A stretch of 43,505 nucleotides of DNA, taken from an uncultured Clostridia bacterium. GTDB lineage: Bacteria; Bacillota; Clostridia; Christensenellales; Borkfalkiaceae. This document shows, piece by piece, positions 32,125 to 39,476 of the stretch. The stretch spans positions 1-43,505 of the forward strand of contig CALVPX010000010.1 of the NCBI GenBank assembly GCA_944354265.1, given 5' to 3'. Under the pieces are notes generated by a model. That model ran no database searches and was not told where the DNA came from. It saw only the letters and a list, made by a program, of their open reading frames with translations. Every line of letters starts with the position of its first letter. Position 1 is the first letter of the stretch. The position numbers and the translations under genes are program-made.

Positions 32125-32156
32125 TTGACAAATTGTTTGTAATAATGTAATATAAT
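32125..32156 (+). promoter_or_regulatory. Promoter of the 34-codon gene
   Basis: TTGACA (32125-32130), a 17-bp spacer and TAATAT (32148-32153); TATAAT overlaps at 32151-32156. Predicted transcription start near 32160. Confidence 0.75.
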
Positions 32157-32184
32157 TTGCAGGCAAGGGCGACATGGCGGTTAG

Positions 32185-32206
32185 TCACTTCCTTAAAAGG
32201 AGGTGA
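32185..32206 (+). promoter_or_regulatory. Hairpin sequestering the ribosome binding site
   Basis: TCACTTCC (32185-32192) pairs with GGAGGTGA (32199-32206) through one G-U pair, loop TTAAAA. The whole Shine-Dalgarno sequence of the small gene is in the stem, as in type I toxin mRNAs. Confidence 0.75.
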
Positions 32207-32211
32207 TTTTT

Positions 32212-32316
32212 ATGACGGATGAAGAAATTTACATATTGCTGCGGCTTATCCGCAGCGGCGTGATTTTTTCAATAACGGTAAATCAAAACTCCGTAATTAT
32301 TCGCATAAAAAAATAA
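32212..32316 (+). CDS. 34-aa peptide gene, candidate type I toxin
   Basis: ATG 32212 follows AAGGAGGTGA. The peptide reads MTDEEIYILLRLIRSGVIFS, then a strand-like ITVNQNSVIIRIKK. It has a hydrophobic middle (IYILLRLI, GVIFSITV) and a basic tail. It does not match Fst or the holin-like toxins I know. It has its own promoter, a sequestered ribosome binding site, a terminator starting at its stop codon, and a convergent small RNA on the other strand. Function as a toxin is inferred from layout only. Confidence 0.6.
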   Translation: MTDEEIYILLRLIRSGVIFSITVNQNSVIIRIKK

Positions 32317-32350
32317 CTGCCTCGGGTCGTGTGTGAGACAGTTATTTTTT
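32308..32350. terminator. Shared bidirectional terminator
   Basis: AAAAAATAACTG (32308-32319) pairs with CAGTTATTTTTT (32339-32350). T-runs on both strands end the small gene (plus) and the small RNA (minus); the two RNAs are complementary across this hairpin. Confidence 0.85.
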
Positions 32351-32401
32351 AGTTAACTTTCAAGCTCGGAATAACCGCCTACACCGGTTTCGCCCTTGCT
32401 C
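32308..32401 (-). ncRNA. Candidate antitoxin small RNA
   Basis: From the promoter at 32408-32436 a transcript should start near 32401 and end at the shared terminator, about 94 nt. No ORF with a ribosome binding site is seen. The 5' part can fold as AACCG with CGGTT. The 3' hairpin is antisense to the 3' end of the small mRNA. Size and arrangement fit the antitoxin RNA of a convergent type I module. Confidence 0.55.
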
Positions 32402-32407
32402 AATTAA

Positions 32408-32436
32408 ATTATACTCAAACCAACCAAATTTGTCAA
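32408..32436 (-). promoter_or_regulatory. Consensus promoter of the small RNA
   Basis: On the minus strand TTGACA (32436-32431), a 17-bp spacer and TATAAT (32413-32408): a stronger match than the facing promoter, as expected for an abundant antitoxin RNA. Confidence 0.85.
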
Positions 32437-32481
32437 TACTTTTGGCATTTATAAATTTTGGGTTTGTTCAATCTTTGATTG

Positions 32482-32518
32482 CGGCGGGGAGGGGCTGAAT
32501 TTCAGCCCCTCCCCGCCG
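32482..32518. terminator. G/C-rich hairpin after the HTH gene
   Basis: 18-bp stem 32482-32499 with 32501-32518. T-runs are weak on both sides; probably ends the minus-strand regulator gene. Confidence 0.6.
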
Positions 32519-32553
32519 ATTGACTACGTTCTTGTAGATTTGTCTCAAGAAAA

Positions 32554-33018
32554 TCACCTGTAAGGCGTTCTGTCGTCAGTGCGACCTAATAGGTAGTCTA
32601 CCGAAACTTCAAAGTAGTCAGCAATGATAATCACGTCGTCGATGAGCGGCAGACAGTTCAACTTAAACCATTGCCTTATATTGTTGCGGTGAATGTGCAG
32701 TTTCTGCGAAAGCTCATAAATCGTTGGTATTCTGTTTTCAAGCCGCAAATCGTTGAGACGCTCGGTAAAAGTGGAGGGGTTGGCGCTTTTTACGAAATAT
32801 TCGCTGTCAGTAAGGCCTATCAGGTATTCAACAGAAATTTTAAAATGGTCTGCTATACGCATCAAAGAAGGCGTGCGCGGAACTATGCCGTAGTTATAGG
32901 CATTGTAAAAGGTCGCGCTGCTTATGCCTATCAGGACAGATTTATTTGTCTTGCCCTGCTCTTGCATATCGTCTGTCAGCTCAATAAATCTTTTTTGAAA
33001 TTCTTCCGAGGTAGCCAT
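32554..33018 (-). CDS. Tandem-HTH (XRE-like) regulator
   Basis: 154 aa from ATG 33018 (MATSEEFQKRFIEL); the frame is open further upstream but reads as random A/T-rich sequence. Two XRE-like helix-turn-helix units are present. The first (about 10-75) ends IADHFKISVEYLIGLTD. The second (about 88-152) ends IADYFEVSVDYLLGRTD. They look like an internal duplication. The start lacks a strong Shine-Dalgarno sequence. Divergent from the SLOG-like gene and flanked by repeated CGACAATAAAT motifs that may be its operators. Confidence 0.8.
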   Translation of the reverse strand: MATSEEFQKRFIELTDDMQEQGKTNKSVLIGISSATFYNAYNYGIVPRTPSLMRIADHFKISVEYLIGLTDSEYFVKSANPSTFTERLNDLRLENRIPTIYELSQKLHIHRNNIRQWFKLNCLPLIDDVIIIADYFEVSVDYLLGRTDDRTPYR

Positions 33019-33050
33019 AAGTGTATTTGACAATATTTCGACTATTATTC

Positions 33051-33070
33051 CGACAATAAATAATTTACAT
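33051..33070 (+). repeat. CGACAATAAAT motif, copy 1
   Basis: CGACAATAAAT, 1 nt, ATTTACAT. It is followed by TGTCG, so CGACAA (33051-33056) and TTGTCG (33070-33075) also form an inverted repeat. Lies 33 nt upstream of the regulator start codon. Confidence 0.7.
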
Positions 33071-33108
33071 TGTCGTAAAATAATGATAAAATATCGACAC
33101 AGGCAAAA

Positions 33109-33130
33109 CGACAATAAATTAGATTTACAT
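33109..33130 (+). repeat. CGACAATAAAT motif, copy 2
   Basis: CGACAATAAAT, 3 nt, ATTTACAT. In the divergent promoter region between the HTH and SLOG genes. Confidence 0.7.
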
Positions 33131-33215
33131 ATTATTGACGATTGATAATATTGGCTATACAACCTTTTGAGAATATTATTTATTTGATTTATCGCTTGAT
33201 AATTTGGAGAATAGT

Positions 33216-33653
33216 ATGGCGAGTTGTGTATTTTTCGGCCACAGCCGATTGAATGTTAAACCTTTTAGCGTTGCAGTAGAGCGGGAGGTCGTGCGCCTGA
33301 TAGAGCAATGCTCGTTCACGCAGTTTTACAACGGTTTTCGCGGCGACTTCGACCGTTTTTGCGCCGCTTTGGTTTGGCGGCTGAAGGCCGTTTATCCGGA
33401 TATTAAAAACACGTTGGCGCTCTCCTACATTCCCGACAAGCATTTTGTTTTGCCGTCGTGCTTTGACGACAGCGTGTATTTATTAGAGCGCAAAGTCCAT
33501 CCAAGATTTGCCATAATCGAAACAAACAAGCGCATGGTCGAAGTCTCCGATTTTATAATCTGCGCCGTAAATGCGCACTTCGGCGGGGCGTATGCCGCTT
33601 GCGAATACGCACAGGCATTAAAAAAACCTGTCGTCAACGTTCTTGCAAATTAG
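33216..33653 (+). CDS. SLOG/YspA-like Rossmann-fold protein
   Basis: 145 aa from ATG 33216 with GGAGA upstream. The pattern fits the small SLOG (DUF1273/YspA-like) group: strand CVFFGHSRL, FYNGFRGDFDRFCAALVWRL helix, TLALSYIPDK, a MVEVSDFIICAVNAHFGGAY segment with the glycine turn, and PVVNVLAN. SLOG proteins bind nucleotide-derived ligands, and several serve in defence or stress signalling. The usual GHR at the first loop is GHS here. Divergent partner of the tandem-HTH regulator. Confidence 0.7.
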   Translation: MASCVFFGHSRLNVKPFSVAVEREVVRLIEQCSFTQFYNGFRGDFDRFCAALVWRLKAVYPDIKNTLALSYIPDKHFVLPSCFDDSVYLLERKVHPRFAIIETNKRMVEVSDFIICAVNAHFGGAYAACEYAQALKKPVVNVLAN

Positions 33654-33681
33654 CCAAAATATATTCGTACTGCGGCCATTA

Positions 33682-33703
33682 CGACAATAAATCGCATTTA
33701 CAT
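33682..33703 (+). repeat. CGACAATAAAT motif, copy 3
   Basis: CGACAATAAAT, 3 nt, ATTTACAT, same spacing as copy 2. It lies 29 nt after the SLOG-like gene, so the motif brackets that gene. A palindrome ATTTCGAAAT follows. Confidence 0.7.
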
Positions 33704-33770
33704 TTCGAAATGACAAAGGGGCAGGGCGGCTACGCTTGAAACGACAAGGGATAGTGCTCAGTTCCGACTG

Positions 33771-33799
33771 TTGACAAAGATTTGCAGGGGTGATAAACT
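33771..33799 (+). promoter_or_regulatory. Promoter of the response regulator gene
   Basis: TTGACA (33771-33776), a 17-bp spacer and TAAACT (33794-33799) with extended -10 TGA. The leader carries a G/C-rich hairpin at 33811-33836 (loop AAAA, one mismatch). Confidence 0.75.
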
Positions 33800-33866
33800 T
33801 TATTGCAGTTGCCACGGCGGCAAAAGCCGCCGCGGCTGTACAATCGGCCAAGTCAAGGGGAATTTT

Positions 33867-34556
33867 ATGAATAAAACCATACTCGTCGTCGAGGACGACA
33901 ACGACATCAACGCCCTCTTAAAGCGTATACTCACTGAGGCGGGCTACGGCGTCATTCAGGCGTATTCGGGCACGGAGGCGCTCATGCACTTCAAAAATGG
34001 CGCGCCCGACCTCGTGCTTTTGGACTTAATGCTGCCCGGCCTCACGGGTGCGGAGGTGCTCTCCCGCCTGCGCGGTCAGCTTTCAAGCGATATACCCGTC
34101 ATAATTCTCTCAGCCAAGGACGGCACGGGCGACAAGGTTGCCCTTCTCGACATCGGCGCCGACGACTACATAGTCAAGCCCTTCGAGCCTGAGGAAGTGC
34201 TCGCCCGCATACGCGCCGCCCTCCGCCGCCGTTCGCCCTCGCCGCAGGGGGAAGGGGAGCTTACCTATAAAAATATAACAATCTTTCCCGACCTCCGCAA
34301 GGTGACTGTCTGCGGGCGGGAGATAGCCCTCACCGCCATAGAGTACGACCTTTTACTGACCTTCATGCGCAATCCCCAAAAGGTCTACCCGCGCGAGCAG
34401 CTGTACGAGGAGGTGTGGAAGGACGGCTATTACGGCACAGACCACACCGTCAACGTGCACGTCAGCAACCTGCGCAAAAAATTGAAGGAGGCGGACGGGC
34501 AGGAGGACTACATTCAGTCGGTCTACGGCATAGGTTTCCGCCTCGCCAAATCTTGA
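33867..34556 (+). CDS. OmpR/PhoB-family response regulator
   Basis: 229 aa from ATG 33867 with AAGGGG upstream; in-frame codons before it overlap the promoter. Receiver domain: VVEDDND acidic pocket, phosphoacceptor D53 (LLDLMLPG), and K in DDYIVKPFEP. The C-terminal winged helix is about 130-228 (HTVNVHVSNLRKKLKEADG, IQSVYGIGFRLA). Partner kinase is the gene at 36368, after the two ABC transporter genes. Probably binds the 11-bp-phased TCTTGA repeats starting at its own stop codon. Confidence 0.93.
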   Translation: MNKTILVVEDDNDINALLKRILTEAGYGVIQAYSGTEALMHFKNGAPDLVLLDLMLPGLTGAEVLSRLRGQLSSDIPVIILSAKDGTGDKVALLDIGADDYIVKPFEPEEVLARIRAALRRRSPSPQGEGELTYKNITIFPDLRKVTVCGREIALTAIEYDLLLTFMRNPQKVYPREQLYEEVWKDGYYGTDHTVNVHVSNLRKKLKEADGQEDYIQSVYGIGFRLAKS

Positions 34557-34614
34557 TTATGTCTTGACCCTTTCTTGAGGACTAATTGACCGCCGCCGTG
34601 TTATGCTGTATGCG
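34551..34614 (+). promoter_or_regulatory. Response-regulator operator and ABC transporter promoter
   Basis: TCTTGA occurs at 34551, 34562 and 34573, each separated by 5 nt, and a fourth imperfect copy AATTGA is at 34584. The exact 11-bp period is the pattern recognised by OmpR-family dimers. The last copy merges with a -35 (TTGACC 34586-34591), 17 bp before a weak -10 TATGCG (34609-34614). A weak -10 with upstream activator sites fits activation. Confidence 0.65.
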
Positions 34615-34640
34615 TAAACAACTTCAGGAGGTTTTTAAAG

Positions 34641-35561
34641 TTGAATGATTGCGTAATACAGACGCATTCCGTAAGCAAAACTTACGGCAAACTGCGTGCG
34701 CTCGACGGCGTGTCTATAAACGTCCGCCGCGGCGAAATTTACGGCCTCATCGGCGACAACGGCGCGGGCAAATCTACCCTCTTAAAGGCCATTGTCGGCC
34801 ACATATGGCCGAGTGACGGCGAAGTCTGCGTGCTCGGCAGTCAGAACGAGCGCCAATTAAACTCTTCCCGCAGGCAGATAGGCGCCATGATAGAAAAGGT
34901 GGGGTGCTTTCCCAACCTGTCCGTCGAAAAAAATTTGGAATACTGCCGCATTTTAAAGGGCATACCCGATAAGAAAAAGGTGGGCGAAATTATAGAACTC
35001 GTCGGCCTTTCGCAAAAGGCAAAGGCAAGGTGCAGTCAGCTCTCCATGGGCATGAAGCAGCGCTTGGGCCTCGCCATAGCCCTCATCGGCGAGCCGCAGA
35101 TTTTAATTTTAGACGAGCCGATAAACGGCCTCGATCCTAGCGGCATACACGAATTCCGCCGCCTCTTAAAGGAGCTCAACGCCCGCAAGAACATAACCAT
35201 TCTGCTCTCAAGCCACATTCTTTCAGAGCTGCAGCAGACGGCCACCACATTCGGCTTTCTCTCAAAGGGCAAACTCATCGAGGAGATAGGCATCTCTCAG
35301 CTCCACGAAAATTGCGCCGACTATTTAGAAATTTCCCTGTCGGACGTCGAAAAGTTTGTCGCCATTCTCGATAAATTCTGCCCCGACGAAAATTACATCG
35401 TCACTCCCGAAAAGAGGGTGCGCCTCATTGCCCCCAAGCGTCAGGCGGAGGACTACAGCCGCCTCGCCGCAACAAACGGAATACTCGTCACGGGGCTCGA
35501 ACATCACAACCGTTCGCTTGAGGACTACTACATGAACTTGAAGGAGGCGGCGCATGTTTAA
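34641..35561 (+). CDS. BcrA-type ABC transporter ATP-binding protein
   Basis: 306 aa from a TTG start (CAGGAGG 9 nt upstream). Walker A GDNGAGKST (38-46), signature LSMGMKQRL, Walker B ILILDEPINGLDPSG, H-switch SSHILSEL. The C-terminal extension (about 225-306) is typical of bacitracin/lantibiotic-type exporters. Pairs with the permease whose start overlaps by 8 nt. Likely exports or resists an antimicrobial peptide; substrate unknown. Confidence 0.92.
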   Translation: MNDCVIQTHSVSKTYGKLRALDGVSINVRRGEIYGLIGDNGAGKSTLLKAIVGHIWPSDGEVCVLGSQNERQLNSSRRQIGAMIEKVGCFPNLSVEKNLEYCRILKGIPDKKKVGEIIELVGLSQKAKARCSQLSMGMKQRLGLAIALIGEPQILILDEPINGLDPSGIHEFRRLLKELNARKNITILLSSHILSELQQTATTFGFLSKGKLIEEIGISQLHENCADYLEISLSDVEKFVAILDKFCPDENYIVTPEKRVRLIAPKRQAEDYSRLAATNGILVTGLEHHNRSLEDYYMNLKEAAHV

Positions 35562-36312
35562 CTATATCAAGAGTGAATTTTACAGAATAATCCACAGCCG
35601 CTCAACCTACATAACTTTGGGCGTGTTCTTGGGACTTGCACTGTTAATCAACATAGGCTTGGCAATAATCGCTGCGTGCAATCCCGGTTGGGGCTACGGC
35701 AACACGGCATTTTCATTTCAGTTTTTGTTGCAGTTGCCCGCAATATATGTGTGCGCCGCACCCATACTCGTCTACATTCTCTATGACGACGTGCGCAAGA
35801 ACGGCAACTTTAAAAATGTGATAGCCTTCGGCGTGTCGCGCGAAAAACTGCTTTTAGGCCAGTTTATCGTCAGTCTCATCTACTGCCTTGCAGTAATGCT
35901 TCTCACCTTGGGCGTGTACTTTGCGGGCGCCTACGCACTGTTGAGGTACGACCCCTTGTATACCTCTGCCGACATAATGCGCCAAATGCTGTGCGTGCTG
36001 CCCTCGGCGGTGGCCTCCCTCGTGTTTGCGCTGCTGTGCGTAAACGTGTTTGAAAGGGGCGTTGTGGGCATACTTGTGTGGATGGCAGTCTATTATCTGC
36101 TGCCCTATGTCTGCCAATGGATAGGTTACGAGGTGGACTTCTTCGCCCGCATTGCCGAATGGATGCCCATGAACTTTATGGATATGCAGGGCGCAACTGA
36201 CTTCTTTTGGCAGACCAACGACGGCGTAATAAAATGCCTCGTCTCGGGCGCGGCGGGCTTTGTCATCTTCGGCATATTAAGTTGGCTGCTGCTCAGAAGA
36301 AAAGAATTATAA
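35554..36312 (+). CDS. ABC-2 type permease
   Basis: 252 aa with six predicted membrane segments, beginning after MFNYIKSEFYRIIHSRSTYI, a start typical of BcrB/ABC-2 permeases. The large extracellular loop after the first helix is short, as in bacitracin-type exporters. Overlaps the ATPase gene by 8 nt; forms its membrane partner. Confidence 0.88.
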   Translation: MFNYIKSEFYRIIHSRSTYITLGVFLGLALLINIGLAIIAACNPGWGYGNTAFSFQFLLQLPAIYVCAAPILVYILYDDVRKNGNFKNVIAFGVSREKLLLGQFIVSLIYCLAVMLLTLGVYFAGAYALLRYDPLYTSADIMRQMLCVLPSAVASLVFALLCVNVFERGVVGILVWMAVYYLLPYVCQWIGYEVDFFARIAEWMPMNFMDMQGATDFFWQTNDGVIKCLVSGAAGFVIFGILSWLLLRRKEL

Positions 36313-36367
36313 AATTGCATTGGTCGCACTATATGTGCGGCCCAAACGCGTTTTGGGAGGTTTTTTT

Positions 36368-37273
36368 ATGGTCTTTGCAATACTCTTTGCAATAGCTCTT
36401 ATTGCGGCAATTTACTTTGCCGTGCGCTTTTATCTTCTGCGCTCGGCCATCGTCAGGGCCGACGGCGAACTAAAGGACATAAACTCCCACATAACCCAAA
36501 ACCACGTTCTGCGCCTGCCCGTGCCCGACAGGGCTTTGGGCGCTTTAATGACCACCATAAACGCCACCCTGCAAAAGGTGCGTGAGGAGCGCAACTCCTA
36601 TGCCGAGCGCGAACGGCTCTTCCGCTCGCAGATAGAGGCCATAAGCCACGACCTGCGCACGCCCCTCACCGTCATAATAGGTTACTTAAAGCTGATGCGC
36701 CCTGACGACGGCGACCGCGAAGTCATCCTGCGCAAGGCTCAGTCCATGCAAAAGTTGATTGCCGCCTTCTACGAATATTCCCGCGTCATCGCCGGCGATT
36801 TTACAATCGAAATGCGCCCCCTCGACCTCAACCGAACGCTTAAAGAGGTGTTTGCCGACAACTGCGTTCTGCTTGAGGCCAAGGAGCTGAAGGTGGCCGC
36901 AAGCTTTCCCGACTGCCCCGTCAGCGTCGAGGCCGACCCTTCCGCGTTGGAGCGGGTCATCGTCAACCTGATTCAAAACGCCGCCCGCTACGCCCAAAAA
37001 TTTTTCTCCCTCACTCTGTCCGTGCGGGAGGGGCGCGCCGTCGCCATATTTGAAAACGACGCCAAGGAGCTCAAAGAGGAGCAGCTGCCCCGCATATTCG
37101 ACAGGTTTTACATGGCAGATTCCTCCCGCGGCTCGGGCGGCACGGGGCTTGGACTGACAATTGCAAAAAATCTCGTCGACTTAATGGGCGGCACCCTCAC
37201 CGCCGACCTTAAGGGCGAGGGGGAGGGGCAAATGCTTGACATTGTCCTCACTCTGCCCGTCAGCGGCCAATAG
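36368..37273 (+). CDS. Sensor histidine kinase
   Basis: 301 aa from ATG 36368 with GGGAGG 7 nt upstream. One N-terminal membrane helix (about 2-24), no sizeable extracellular sensor domain. HisKA contains H94 (ISHDLRTPLTVIIGYL). HATPase has the N box NLIQNAARYA and G boxes GSGGTGLGLTIAKNLVDLMGG. Intramembrane-sensing kinases of this shape usually work with a BceAB/BcrAB-type transporter, as the neighbours suggest. Last gene of the regulator-transporter-kinase cluster. Confidence 0.92.
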   Translation: MVFAILFAIALIAAIYFAVRFYLLRSAIVRADGELKDINSHITQNHVLRLPVPDRALGALMTTINATLQKVREERNSYAERERLFRSQIEAISHDLRTPLTVIIGYLKLMRPDDGDREVILRKAQSMQKLIAAFYEYSRVIAGDFTIEMRPLDLNRTLKEVFADNCVLLEAKELKVAASFPDCPVSVEADPSALERVIVNLIQNAARYAQKFFSLTLSVREGRAVAIFENDAKELKEEQLPRIFDRFYMADSSRGSGGTGLGLTIAKNLVDLMGGTLTADLKGEGEGQMLDIVLTLPVSGQ

Positions 37274-37299
37274 GTTGTGCCACTGCGCAGCTTTGTTGC

Positions 37300-37412
37300 G
37301 TCATACTGAGCGGAGTGAGGAGCAATTTGCGACGAACGCAGCCGAATGTATCTTGTTTGATTACTGACTTGCTAGATCTTTCGACTCCGCCTGCGGCTTC
37401 GCTCAAGATGAC
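37300..37412 (+). mobile_element. MITE-like repeat, copy A
   Basis: 113 bp, ends GTCATACTGAGC and GCTCAAGATGAC, imperfect inverted ends with internal GAATGTATCTTG and AGATCTTTCGACT blocks shared with copies B and C. Non-coding. Confidence 0.8.
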
Positions 37413-37461
37413 AGTTGAGGAGTGATAACTGCACACCTCTATGAAGTTTTCGTTTATTAGG

Positions 37462-37495
37462 GCGGGGCCGACGATTATCAAATCGTCGGCCCCGC
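37462..37495. terminator. Terminator before the PRiA4_ORF3-like gene's end
   Basis: 15-bp stem 37462-37476 with 37481-37495, loop ATCA. Between the kinase gene (plus) and the next minus-strand gene; probably serves the latter. Confidence 0.75.
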
Positions 37496-37504
37496 TATGG
37501 TATT

Positions 37505-37990
37505 TCAGTTGTAAAAGGTCTCCTTTAAATATGCGTTAAGGAAATCCTTATTCGGCGCGTCGCCCAAACTTACGTCGGTCTCGTTCTCGTCTAAAATTTC
37601 CTCCCTTATCATGCGCCCCGCGCACTCCAACAGCACGGGACAGTCGAACCCTTCCTCAAGAATACCTTCAACTTCAACCTCGTGCACCCACGGCTGCTCA
37701 ATGTCGTAGGTGTAAGTAAAGTTTTTAAAGTTCATCAAAAAGAACTCAAGGTTGGCCTCGTACTCATATCTGAACTTTTCGGGCAGCAAATCTGCCTCCT
37801 CGTTGGCGTCGTCCACAATCGCCGTCCTGCCGAAGTCAAATTGGTGGTAGTAATAGTCCTCCCATCCGAATACAATCTGAATTACTTCATGCAGGTCAAA
37901 AAATCCGTAATCTGCAGGTATGGCAACCGTGCGCGTTATGCCCTCGCCCCGCAGTTCAATTTTCAAAACAAAGTTTTTCATCGCAGTCAT
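37505..37990 (-). CDS. PRiA4_ORF3-like protein
   Basis: 161 aa (ATG 37990, or ATG 37981 giving MKNFVLKIEL). Matches the plasmid pRiA4b ORF-3-like family: VLKIELRGEGITRTVAIPAD, FFDLHEVIQIVFGWEDYYYHQF, and the FTYTYDIEQPWVHEVEVEGI strand pair (usually YxYDxGDxWxHxI). The family is small, widespread, often near mobile elements, and has no established function. No ribosome binding site is evident. Flanked by MITE-like repeats on both sides, which supports a mobile past. Confidence 0.82.
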   Translation of the reverse strand: MTAMKNFVLKIELRGEGITRTVAIPADYGFFDLHEVIQIVFGWEDYYYHQFDFGRTAIVDDANEEADLLPEKFRYEYEANLEFFLMNFKNFTYTYDIEQPWVHEVEVEGILEEGFDCPVLLECAGRMIREEILDENETDVSLGDAPNKDFLNAYLKETFYN

Positions 37991-38083
37991 CGCAAATTAA
38001 TTTTGTAATAACTATAATTCACCGCCGCGCATTTGTCAAACGCCTTGCACGCAAAAAAATATATTAAGGTTATATCCTCTGTC

Positions 38084-38190
38084 GTCATCTTGAGCGAAAT
38101 GAGCGTAAGCGAGTGAAGTCGAAAGATCTTGTTTGGTATGAAATCAAGCAGGATACATTCGACTCCGCCTTCGGCTTCGCTCAGTATGAC
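38084..38190 (-). mobile_element. MITE-like repeat, copy B
   Basis: 107 bp, ends GTCATCTTGAGC and GCTCAGTATGAC. Same family as copy A but inverted. The rest of the gap 37991-38336 is A/T-rich sequence plus the sbcD promoter. Confidence 0.8.
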
Positions 38191-38290
38191 GCTGTGGAAC
38201 TGTTTATTTTTATAATACAATTAATTCAGTTAATACACTTAATACATTGCAATTTATGGCAAACTTGCGTAAAATGCGCCGTCGCCACGG

Positions 38291-38319
38291 TTGAAACGCG
38301 CCGCCCGTTGTGGTATAAT
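38291..38319 (+). promoter_or_regulatory. Promoter of sbcDC
   Basis: TTGAAA (38291-38296), a 17-bp spacer and TATAAT (38314-38319). Confidence 0.8.
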
Positions 38320-38336
38320 CTTTTAAAAGGAGTCAT

Positions 38337-39476
38337 ATGAAGTTTATACATCTCTCCGACCTGCATTTAGGCAAAAGGGTCAACGAATTTTCCATGCTCG
38401 AGGAGCAGGACTACATCCTCGGCAAAATAATTGAAATTATAAGGGACGAGTGGCCTGACGCCCTCTTAATCGCGGGCGACGTGTACGATAAGCCCGTTCC
38501 CCCCGTCGAGGCGGTAAAACTTTTCGACAGGTTTCTTTGCGCCCTCTCGGGCACGGGCGTAAAGGTGCTCGTCATCAGCGGCAATCACGACTCTCCCGAG
38601 CGCCTGTCTTTCGCTTCTGGCCTTCTCGGCGGCAGCGGCGTGTTCATCTCGCCCGCCTACGGCGGCGAAGTCAGCTCCGTCACCTTTACGGACGAGTGGG
38701 GGAAGGTCAACTTTTACATGCTGCCCTTCATAAAGCCCGCCCACGTCGCACGTTGGTTCCCCGACGAGGACATACAAAGCTACACATCGGCCGTAAGGGT
38801 CGCCCTCGCGCACACGCCAATAAATTTTAACGGCCGCAACGTGCTTTTAACCCATCAGTTTGTCACGGGCGCGGAGCGCTCTGAAAGCGAAGAGATCTCC
38901 GTCGGCGGGGCAGACAATGTCGATGGCTCGGTATTCGAAGGCTTCGACTATGTGGCTCTCGGCCACATTCACGGCCCGCAGTCAATCGGCAAGCCCACCG
39001 TGCGCTACTGCGGCACGCCCTTGAAGTATTCCTTTTCAGAGGCAAGCCATAAAAAGAGCGTCACCGTCGTCGAAATGGGTCAAAAGGGGGATGTGGAGGT
39101 GCGCACCGTGCCTCTTACGCCCCGCCGCGATTGGGTGCAGCTGCGCGGCGACTTCATGCGCATAACCTCAAAACAGACGCTCGAAAAGCTCAATCCCGAC
39201 GACTACTATAAAATTACCCTCACCGACGAGGAGGACGTGTCCGAAGGCGTCTCCAAACTGCGCCGTTACTTCCCCAACCTCATGGCCATGGAGTATGACA
39301 ACTCCCGCACGCGCGCCGCGGCCGAGGTGGGCGAAGCGGGCGACGTCACAAATAAGACGCCCATTCAGCTCTTCTCTGAACTCTATGAAAAGCAGAACGG
39401 CAAGCCCATGACGGATGAAATGTGCAAGGTCGTGGGCGATATGATAGAAAAAATTTGGCAGGGTGAAAATTCATGA
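38337..39476 (+). CDS. sbcD: Nuclease SbcCD subunit D
   Basis: 379 aa, start with AAAGGAG upstream. Mre11-type metallophosphoesterase: SDLHLGK (D8, H10), LIAGDVYDKP, ISGNHDSP, LLTHQFV and LGHIHGPQ supply the two-metal site. With SbcC it cuts DNA hairpins and blocked double-strand ends. The stop overlaps the sbcC start (ATGA), so the subunits are translationally coupled. Confidence 0.95.
   Translation: MKFIHLSDLHLGKRVNEFSMLEEQDYILGKIIEIIRDEWPDALLIAGDVYDKPVPPVEAVKLFDRFLCALSGTGVKVLVISGNHDSPERLSFASGLLGGSGVFISPAYGGEVSSVTFTDEWGKVNFYMLPFIKPAHVARWFPDEDIQSYTSAVRVALAHTPINFNGRNVLLTHQFVTGAERSESEEISVGGADNVDGSVFEGFDYVALGHIHGPQSIGKPTVRYCGTPLKYSFSEASHKKSVTVVEMGQKGDVEVRTVPLTPRRDWVQLRGDFMRITSKQTLEKLNPDDYYKITLTDEEDVSEGVSKLRRYFPNLMAMEYDNSRTRAAAEVGEAGDVTNKTPIQLFSELYEKQNGKPMTDEMCKVVGDMIEKIWQGENS

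Larger units (their letters stand above)
32163..32399. repeat. Inverted repeats at the 5' ends of two convergent RNAs
   Basis: GCAAGGGCGA at 32163-32172 recurs inverted at 32390-32399, and GGCGGTTA at 32176-32183 recurs inverted at 32372-32379. Each convergent transcript therefore begins with the same two motifs in the same order and sense. Confidence 0.8.

Noticed and set aside
33771-33866. Upstream start for the response regulator
   Set aside because: Overlaps the TTGACA-N17-TAAACT promoter and leader hairpin; ATG 33867 starts a normal receiver domain.
37300-37412. Attenuator or riboswitch after the kinase gene
   Set aside because: Two further copies in the window show that it is a dispersed repeat.
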